Shown: positions 15,525-20,139 of the stretch, piece after piece | Position numbering within the stretch: position 1 is the stretch's first letter | Layout: every line of letters starts with the position of its first letter | NCBI GenBank assembly: GCA_937997955.1 | Contig: CALLDR010000109.1 | Span: 1-20,139 of the forward strand | Direction of reading: 5' to 3' | DNA length: 20,139 nt | Source of the DNA: an uncultured Emergencia sp. | GTDB taxonomy: Bacteria; Bacillota; Clostridia; Peptostreptococcales; Anaerovoracaceae | Position numbers and translations under genes: made by a program | Notes under the pieces: generated by a model | The model's input: the letters and a program-made list of their open reading frames with translations, nothing else | Told to the model about the DNA's origin: nothing | Databases searched by the model: none

Positions 15525-15803
15525 ATGAAGTTACCTATCAAGACTAGAATACTTGAACTGGCTATTGAATGGGATCATCCTTTTACAGCAGAAGATATGC
15601 AAAAAATACTAGCGAAAGAATATAATGGAGAACGGACCACGGCATTGAAGGAAGTTGATAAGCAGCTAGAGATGTACAGTCGTGTGGCTATGATGAAAGT
15701 GGTAGATGTCGCAATGAATTCTCAAAATGAACTGCAGGTTACCTATGTTGTTACAGGAGCCGGAAAAGACAGTAAAAAGTATATTCCGACAGACCACGAT
15801 TGA
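15525..15803 (+). CDS. Small winged-helix-like protein of unknown function
   Basis: I do not recognise a named family for this 92-residue protein. The predicted order of elements is helix (TRILELAIEWD), helix (TAEDMQKILAKEY), helix (TALKEVDKQLEMYSRVAMM), then a beta hairpin (MKVVDVAMNSQNELQVTYVV) and a Lys-rich tail. That order suits a winged helix of the small DNA-binding kind. The gene has an excellent ribosome site (AAGGAGGT, 15511-15518) and ends two bases before the ribosome site of the hydrolase gene, so it is real and co-translated with its neighbours. It may be a local regulator of the permease-hydrolase unit. A protein-protein role is also possible. Confidence 0.6.
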   Translation: MKLPIKTRILELAIEWDHPFTAEDMQKILAKEYNGERTTALKEVDKQLEMYSRVAMMKVVDVAMNSQNELQVTYVVTGAGKDSKKYIPTDHD

Positions 15804-15817
15804 CGGAGGAGCCTATT

Positions 15818-16645
15818 ATGTACAGATTGTTGGACGAATATGTTGATTGGGATCAAGAGCTAAAGTATGTGGATCTGGAAACGGGGATCAGGATGGCTTA
15901 TATAGAAGCGGGAAACCCAGAAAAAAAGCCTTTGTTGTTTCTGCACGGACATACGGACACGAGCAGATCGTTTAAAATCAGCGGGACTGTGCTCGAGCAT
16001 GATTTTCATATCTTCGTGCTGGAACTGAGAGGATATGGACATACGGACAAGCCGGACGTATTCGCATATTCGACGATGGAAATGGCACATGACGTGATTG
16101 CCTTTATGAAAGAAATGGAACTGTCTGAGGTTTATTTATCCGGGTTTTCCATGGGAAGCTTTGTGGCACAGGCCGTGGCCTTTAGCATCCCGGATCAAAT
16201 TATCAAAATGGTTTTGATCTCCACTGGAGCAAGAATGCCGGAATCTGCAGAAGATGTAAAGACAGTGGTCAACGATTTAACAGATGTGTTCTCGTCAGAG
16301 AAAGATGAACGCTTTATCGCAAGCTGGATCCCGACCTATAGACAATTTGATGATGCAATGCTGCGGTATTACTGGGAGAATCTGAAAAAGCTTCCGATTC
16401 AGAGCTATGTTGCGGGGTGGCTCGCATTATCTCTAACGGATCATAGAAATTTCCTTCAGTTTATCAAAGCTCCTGTGAAGATATTATGGGGGAAAAACGA
16501 CAGCCTGTTCACAAAGGACTGCCAGTTGGAAATCAGGAGACTGCTGCCCGGCGCTGAGTTCAGGGAAATGAATACAACCCATGAAATGCTGGGAGAAGCG
16601 CCGATTGCCGTAGGGCAGGAAATCAAGGAATTCTTTCTACAATAA
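15818..16645 (+). CDS. Alpha/beta hydrolase
   Basis: This alpha/beta-fold hydrolase of 275 residues has a complete triad: the nucleophile Ser in GFSMGSF, the acid Asp in GKNDSLF and the His in NTTHEMLGE. FLHGHTDTS forms the oxyanion-hole HG block, and LRGYGHTDKP is the usual loop after strand 4. Together these resemble lactone, ester or C-C hydrolases (MhpC/pimeloyl-ester type). The open frame reaches back to 15800, overlapping the previous gene, but CGGAGGA at 15804-15810 sets the ATG at 15818. It is the last + strand gene of the locus. It might cleave an acyl ester or lactone form of the substrate, which would make it an alternative to the phosphotriesterase-like enzyme. There is no signal peptide, so it acts in the cytoplasm. 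Confidence 0.85.
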   Translation: MYRLLDEYVDWDQELKYVDLETGIRMAYIEAGNPEKKPLLFLHGHTDTSRSFKISGTVLEHDFHIFVLELRGYGHTDKPDVFAYSTMEMAHDVIAFMKEMELSEVYLSGFSMGSFVAQAVAFSIPDQIIKMVLISTGARMPESAEDVKTVVNDLTDVFSSEKDERFIASWIPTYRQFDDAMLRYYWENLKKLPIQSYVAGWLALSLTDHRNFLQFIKAPVKILWGKNDSLFTKDCQLEIRRLLPGAEFREMNTTHEMLGEAPIAVGQEIKEFFLQ

Positions 16646-16694
16646 CTGAAAATTGACAGCCATTGAACTGTTTGTTCTCTGTGCGGCAGACAAA

Positions 16695-16726
16695 AAGCCA
16701 GCCAAGGTATTACCTCAGGCTGGCTT
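16695..16726 (-). terminator. Terminator of the DUF4125 gene, overlapping its stop codon
   Basis: AAGCCAGCC (16695-16703) pairs with GGCTGGCTT (16718-16726), and an inner stem AGGT/ACCT sits in the loop. On the - strand the hairpin is followed by TTTTTG, a usable U tract. The stop codon of the DUF4125 gene (16710-16712) lies inside the loop. On the + strand the flank is not T-rich, so it serves the hydrolase unit poorly. Confidence 0.7.
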
Positions 16727-17321
16727 CTGCTTCATCTATGGTCGCGTATCCGTATAATTTTACCATGGTGTCCTGGATCATCAGAGACAGGGATCTGCCG
16801 TCGGCCTTCAGCGCGTCCACGTAGTCGGCGTACAGCATCAGCAGCTCCGTCGGATAGGTTTCAAACTCGCCTCTGGCGTAGGTCTCCATGGAGGTGAATC
16901 CGCTGGCGTCTCCTTCGGAGGTGATCGGGCGGCCCTGTCCCGCCAGCTTCGGATACGCCGCGGCAAACTGCTGCTCCCAGTTGATCAGCGTCGGCATGAT
17001 ACGGTTGATGAGCCGGTAGTTGACCCGCGGTACGGCGGGCATATAAGGGGCTACGTGCTTGTTGTAGTAGTGCAGGTCCGTGTACTGCATCATACGGCCG
17101 TATTTTTCCGTTACCAGATTGCGGCCCTCCTCCTGACAGCGCAGGGCGAAATCATAGTAGAAGCGGACCATTTCGTCAGACCAGTTTTCGTACTGGCTGT
17201 GGCGCATGATCGTGAAGGTCTCAAAGTCGTCCTGACAGCTGGCCCGGCCGCCGATGTTGTTGGTCTCTTGAAACATGTTCCACTCGATGTCTATGATTTT
17301 ATCTATGATATCCTTTTCCAT
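16710..17321 (-). CDS. DUF4125 family protein
   Basis: This protein of 203 residues has the DUF4125 hallmarks IIDIEWNMFQ, NNIGGRASCQDDFETF and IMRHSQY near the N terminus, then an all-helical C-terminal half. The function of the family is not established. The frame opens nine residues earlier at 17348, but GGAAAGGAAA lies just before the inner ATG at 17321, and family members start close to IIDIEW, so 17321 is chosen. It is the last gene of the - strand operon after DUF4037, TPR and LRR_5 genes. Pairing of DUF4125 with DUF4037 is a common arrangement in Firmicutes, from my memory, and suggests one system with a nucleotidyltransferase-like partner. Confidence 0.85.
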   Translation of the reverse strand: MEKDIIDKIIDIEWNMFQETNNIGGRASCQDDFETFTIMRHSQYENWSDEMVRFYYDFALRCQEEGRNLVTEKYGRMMQYTDLHYYNKHVAPYMPAVPRVNYRLINRIMPTLINWEQQFAAAYPKLAGQGRPITSEGDASGFTSMETYARGEFETYPTELLMLYADYVDALKADGRSLSLMIQDTMVKLYGYATIDEAEASLR

Positions 17322-17345
17322 ACAGTTATATTTCCTTTCCGTCGT

Positions 17346-17470
17346 CATGATTTGCGGGTGATCTCAGTTTGCATATCATCATGATTTGCGCACGATCTCA
17401 GTTTGCGCAGATCTTAATTCGCGCGTCATTTTAATCCGCTCATTATCTCATTATATATATTAATTCGCGC
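17346..17470. repeat. Degenerate direct repeats between the DUF4037 and DUF4125 genes
   Basis: Two 27-base copies, 17346-17372 and 17380-17406, match at 24 positions with a 34-base period. The 11-base word TTAATTCGCGC occurs at 17414-17424 and again at 17460-17470, the latter covering the DUF4037 stop codon. The pieces look like a decayed array made partly of copies of the gene end. No terminator hairpin is clear. Confidence 0.6.
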
Positions 17471-18485
17471 AGTCCATCATAGGGTGCAGCTTGCGCAGCT
17501 GCGGGTCCTGGATGCCGGACATGATGTCGCCCAGATGGTTTTGCAGAAACTGATCCCGGGTCTTGGAGATCCCCTGACGCCGCAGTTCTTCCGCTGCCGC
17601 AGCGCATATGCCCTCTGTCACATCAAAGGCCAGTCGGTGGCTCTCCTCAAAGCGGTTTTGACGCAGCAAAGCGGCGATCTCAAGGCTTTGCTCCAATAAA
17701 GGCCCGCAGGTTCTGGCCAGCCGCGGCAGGTCCGAAAGTCCGTGGAAAGCCCATTTGTAAAAAGGCATGTAGCGGCGGTTCAGCAGATAGATCATGGAGA
17801 GGGCGGCCTCCGTAAAACGGCCCAGCGCCAGCATGGCCGCCACGCCGTCCTGCCTGCGGATGACGCGAAGCAGGTTGTATTGCCCGGCCTGGGACATGAT
17901 GGCGGCTCTGGCGGCGATCTTTTTCCTGCGGACGTCCTCCGGATAAAAGTCCAGCAGACGGCGGCGGATCTCTGAAAAATGACCGGTGCCTTCCGCGAAG
18001 ATTTCCCCGTTGGTGGCGGCGGCCAGCTGGTGCTCCGGCGTCAGGAGCCAGTCGATACCGCTTTGGGGAACGCCTGTGGGAGAAGCTGTGAAACGGTTGT
18101 AGAAGCCGCAGACTGTCATGACTCCCAGACGTTCCGCCGCCAGCACATTGTCCCTGGAGAATCCCAGAAAGGAAGCGGGGAGCGCGTCGTAGGCCCGCTG
18201 CAGGTCAGCGCCATAGTTTTCACAGTCGGCGTCCTCCATCCAAATGCAGAAGCCCGGCGCGAAGTCGTGATCCTGTGAAATGGCGTCGTCAAAGCCGAAG
18301 CACTGGGAGCCTTCTCCCACCAAGCCCACCGTCAGCCTGCCGGCAATCTCCGGCGGAACCGTGCGGGCGATCATATCGCGGCCATAAGCCTCATAGTATC
18401 TGCGGGACAGCGCAAGCCCTTTTATGTCTTTTATATCTTTTGTATCTTTTGCAGCTTTTGTATCTTTTGCGGCTTCTCTGTTCAT
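17460..18485 (-). CDS. DUF4037 protein, nucleotidyltransferase-like
   Basis: This protein of 341 residues carries the DUF4037 block ALSRRYYEAYGRDMI, then VGLVGEGSQCFGFDDAIS and QDHDFAPGFCIW (about residues 52-81). The GEGS...FD...QDHDF pattern looks like the active site of a polymerase-beta-like nucleotidyltransferase with paired acidic residues; the activity is not proven. The rest is helical with an Arg-rich segment. The start overlaps the TPR stop by ATGA, so the two are translationally coupled. Residues 7-22 are a Lys-Asp-Thr/Ile repeat outside the conserved domain, coded by a 9/18-base repeat. The family match is strong and the substrate unknown. Confidence 0.85.
   Translation of the reverse strand: MNREAAKDTKAAKDTKDIKDIKGLALSRRYYEAYGRDMIARTVPPEIAGRLTVGLVGEGSQCFGFDDAISQDHDFAPGFCIWMEDADCENYGADLQRAYDALPASFLGFSRDNVLAAERLGVMTVCGFYNRFTASPTGVPQSGIDWLLTPEHQLAAATNGEIFAEGTGHFSEIRRRLLDFYPEDVRRKKIAARAAIMSQAGQYNLLRVIRRQDGVAAMLALGRFTEAALSMIYLLNRRYMPFYKWAFHGLSDLPRLARTCGPLLEQSLEIAALLRQNRFEESHRLAFDVTEGICAAAAEELRRQGISKTRDQFLQNHLGDIMSGIQDPQLRKLHPMMDCAN
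18437..18470. repeat. Tandem repeat at the 5' end of the DUF4037 gene
   Basis: CTTTTGTATCTTTTGC occurs exactly at 18437-18452 and 18455-18470, period 18, and related 9-base units continue to about 18421. It encodes the KDTK/KDIK stretch. Each unit is a multiple of three bases, so copy changes would keep the frame. Confidence 0.7.
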
Positions 18486-19345
18486 AAGCTGATCCTTTCC
18501 CGGATATCGGCGGAGCGCTTTCTGTAAGCTTCAGCCTTTTCCATGTCGCCGGATTTCTCACAGCATTTGGAAAGATTTTCACAGAGAACAGCGTAGCTGA
18601 AATTGGCTTCACCGAAGTCCCGGCTGGTCAGCGCCAGGGCTTTCTCGAACAGCTCGGCGGCCTCTGGGATATTTCCTTCCTTATAGTAGATCTCTCCCAG
18701 CACGTTGACCGCGGCGGCGTAGTGGACGTCGCGATCCCCGCTGGAGGCGGTGAACAGGGCGATGGCCTTCTCCACGGCTTCTTTCGCTTCGCCCAGGCGA
18801 TCCAGAAGCATGTAGACCTGGGCCAGATTAGAATAGGTGATGGCCTGCTCGATTTCACTTTCCGTCAGCTGCTGCAAAATGGACATGGCCTGATTCAGGT
18901 TGTCCACGGCCTGGTCGTACTGCCCTAAATCCTGGCAGAGCAGGCTCATGTTGTTGTGCAGCGTGGCCAGCCGGTAGTCCGTTTCAAACCCCGCCTTCCG
19001 AAAGATTTCAGCGGCCTGGCCATACAGAGACAAGGCCTTTTCCGTGTCTCCGGTCATGGTATAGGTGGTGGCGTAGTTCATCAAAGTGGTGCCGTGATGC
19101 TCGGTGCCGTCGAGGCCAAGCCGCTGGATGCAGCTCAGGGCTTTTTCGTACAAAGCGATGCCGTCCTGATATTGACTGGTGACGCGGCAGTAGCCGCCCA
19201 GTTCGCTGCAGATAGAAATGACAGCGCCGAAATCGCCTTCCGCCTCGGCTGCTGCCAGAGATTCCTTCATATACTTTTCAGCCTGCGCCATCTCCTTCTG
19301 CGCGAAGAGCTGGTCCAGCCGCTGAAAAAATTCGTTCATATTCAT
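18482..19345 (-). CDS. Tetratricopeptide repeat protein
   Basis: This protein of 287 residues consists almost entirely of TPR hairpins. Each unit shows the Ala/Gly-Tyr pattern with acidic ends, for example GDTEKALSLYGQAAEIFRKAG, LGQYDQAVDNLNQAMSIL, LGEAKEAVEKAIALF and GNIPEAAELFEKALALT. There are about six or seven units at roughly 40-residue spacing. TPRs are scaffolds for protein-protein contact. A good ribosome site (AGGAGGA just upstream) sets the start at 19345. It overlaps the DUF4037 gene by four bases, so its partner is likely that protein or DUF4125. No signal peptide or membrane segment is seen. Confidence 0.88.
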   Translation of the reverse strand: MNMNEFFQRLDQLFAQKEMAQAEKYMKESLAAAEAEGDFGAVISICSELGGYCRVTSQYQDGIALYEKALSCIQRLGLDGTEHHGTTLMNYATTYTMTGDTEKALSLYGQAAEIFRKAGFETDYRLATLHNNMSLLCQDLGQYDQAVDNLNQAMSILQQLTESEIEQAITYSNLAQVYMLLDRLGEAKEAVEKAIALFTASSGDRDVHYAAAVNVLGEIYYKEGNIPEAAELFEKALALTSRDFGEANFSYAVLCENLSKCCEKSGDMEKAEAYRKRSADIRERISL

Positions 19346-19422
19346 AGTAGATTCCTCCTGAAGTCATTGGTAATCCTAATTTCTATACCCAGCGGAGCCG
19401 GAAAAAAACAGCGAAAGCCCTA

Positions 19423-19881
19423 TTATTTCCATGAGATTTGATTTTTTTGGGCGAATTCCCGCGCGGGGGAATCCGGCTCGCAGAGCAGGGTGAAATAATG
19501 GAGAGGATAGGCCCGTCCGTGCTCGTACATGTAGCCGAAGGCGCAGCGGCCGAAGACGCGGACCGACGCCGGAACGTAGAGCTCTGTCAGGTCGGGACAG
19601 GTGAAGATGCCGAAGTCCCCGATCTCGGCAAGCCCCTCCGGCAGAGTCAGCTTTGACAGATACCGCAGGTCGTCCAGGGCATGGCTGCCGATGGAACAAA
19701 GGGTGTCCGGCAGATGTATCTCGCGGGGACGGCTTTTGACGCCTCGCGGGATGATGTCGCTCCCCAGCGCGGTGACCAGATGGCCGTCGATTGCGCCGGG
19801 AATGCGGATAACGGCCTCGGGGTCAGGGATCTTTGTGACCGTCGCCGTGTTGCCCTTGTTCAGAACATACTGTATTTCCAT
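19423..19881 (-). CDS. Small LRR_5 (BspA-like) leucine-rich repeat protein
   Basis: This protein of 153 residues shows BspA-type LRR_5 units: AVIRIPGAIDGHLVTALG, REIHLPDTLCSIGSHAL, LSKLTLPEGLAEIGDF and LTELYVPASVRVFGRCAF. BspA proteins are often surface proteins, but here there is no signal peptide or anchor, so an intracellular role is likely. The frame opens at 19953, but AAGGAGGA at 19891-19898 and the LRR match place the start at 19881. It is first in the - strand unit and ends 77 bases before the TPR gene. Confidence 0.75.
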   Translation of the reverse strand: MEIQYVLNKGNTATVTKIPDPEAVIRIPGAIDGHLVTALGSDIIPRGVKSRPREIHLPDTLCSIGSHALDDLRYLSKLTLPEGLAEIGDFGIFTCPDLTELYVPASVRVFGRCAFGYMYEHGRAYPLHYFTLLCEPDSPAREFAQKNQISWK

Positions 19882-19912
19882 TACTAGAAATCCTCCTTGT
19901 CTTGATGAGATC

Positions 19913-19918
19913 AGTATA
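19913..19918 (-). promoter_or_regulatory. Candidate extended -10 promoter of the LRR-TPR-DUF4037-DUF4125 unit
   Basis: On the - strand, TATACT is preceded by TGC, an extended -10 element about 32 bases before the ATG at 19881. The -35 region is only weakly matched (TTTATT). Confidence 0.45.
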
Positions 19919-19986
19919 GCACAGCTGCTCCGAGAAATAAATATTATATACAAAATATTTTTATCTGATTTTTTGAAAGCGGAAGG

Positions 19987-20015
19987 TTGACTTTGATATA
20001 AATATAATATATAAT
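19987..20015 (+). promoter_or_regulatory. Strong promoter of the truncated gene at the right edge
   Basis: TTGACT (19987-19992) and a perfect TATAAT (20010-20015) lie exactly 17 bases apart. The spacer is AT-rich. It drives the gene starting at 20085, leaving a leader of about 60 bases. Confidence 0.8.
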
Positions 20016-20035
20016 ATTTTCAAAAGAGAGGAACA

Positions 20036-20064
20036 GCGGCAGGAACCCTATAAAAGGGAGCCGC
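20036..20064 (+). promoter_or_regulatory. Hairpin in the leader of the truncated gene
   Basis: GCGGC (20036-20040) pairs with GCCGC (20060-20064), and inside it CCCT (20046-20049) pairs with AGGG (20055-20058), with an asymmetric internal loop. No U tract follows, so it is not a terminator. It may only stabilise the leader. Confidence 0.35.
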
Positions 20065-20084
20065 AAGAGAGGAGATTCAGTATT

Positions 20085-20139
20085 ATGAAAAAGTTTAATC
20101 ATGTAATCGTAAGAAGACCGTGCAGCGCAATCAAAGATG
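20085..20139 (+). CDS. Truncated CDS, N terminus resembling dimethylarginine dimethylaminohydrolase-type proteins
   Basis: Only 18 residues are inside the window (starting MKKFNHVIVRRPC). The F-x-HVIVRRP opening is what I recall from clostridial DDAH-like proteins of the amidinotransferase/arginine deiminase fold, which hydrolyse N-substituted arginines to citrulline. The AGAGAGGAGA ribosome site at 20066-20075 and strong promoter support a real gene. The catalytic His and Cys lie beyond the edge, so the call rests on the opening alone. Confidence 0.5.
   Translation, partial: MKKFNHVIVRRPCSAIKD

Noticed and set aside
18956..19441. A 161-residue open frame on the + strand
   Set aside because: It runs antisense to the TPR gene, whose repeat pattern is unambiguous.

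Overview
The window looks like a chromosomal segment from an anaerobic, low-to-mid GC Clostridia-type bacterium. The evidence is strong AGGAGG-type ribosome binding sites, the genes for DUF4125, DUF4037 and BspA-like LRR proteins, a GPH-family symporter, BKACE and B12-mutase chemistry, and Gram-positive-style promoters and U-tract terminators. I cannot name the species; an amino-acid-fermenting gut-type member of the Eubacteriales is a reasonable guess. No rRNA, tRNA, IS element, CRISPR array or phage gene is visible.

Bases 1-16645, all on the + strand, form a catabolic locus of four or five transcription units. Unit 1 (213-3369) encodes an RbsD/FucU-type mutarotase, a GPH cation symporter and a phosphotriesterase-like metallohydrolase, closed by a terminator at 3414-3445. 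Unit 2 (3632-9371) encodes an ornithine cyclodeaminase/mu-crystallin-type dehydrogenase, a class III CaiB/BaiF CoA-transferase, a beta-keto-acid cleavage enzyme (BKACE, DUF849), a zinc MDR dehydrogenase and an aldehyde dehydrogenase, closed by a strong terminator at 9409-9439. Unit 3 (9537-10568) is a divergent ROK-type regulator with its own promoter. Unit 4 (10701-14331) pairs a fused glutamate-mutase-type B12 enzyme with a HyuA-like ASKHA ATPase. Unit 5 (14444-16645) carries an EamA/DMT permease, a 92-residue winged-helix-like protein and an alpha/beta hydrolase.

A likely joint role is import and hydrolysis of an ester, lactone or amide-like compound. The product would be rearranged by the B12 mutase, oxidised to a beta-keto acid by the MDR or OCD-like dehydrogenase, cleaved by BKACE with acetyl-CoA, and its CoA salvaged by the CoA-transferase. 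The substrate is unknown. The BKACE resembles dehydrocarnitine-type cleavage enzymes, and the mutase appears to lack the arginine claw that glutamate mutase uses to hold dicarboxylic acids. The mutase plus ASKHA pair is the best candidate here for an undescribed system. A short motif, GAWAAGTG followed by T- or A-rich bases, recurs in the intergenic regions of the locus and may be the operator of the ROK protein.

At about 16.69 kb the strand switches and base composition rises sharply. Bases 16710-19881 on the - strand form an operon of an LRR_5 protein, a TPR protein, a DUF4037 protein and a DUF4125 protein, with degenerate repeats between the last two. At the right edge, divergent to that operon and behind a near-consensus promoter, begins a truncated gene whose first 18 residues resemble dimethylarginine dimethylaminohydrolase-type proteins.
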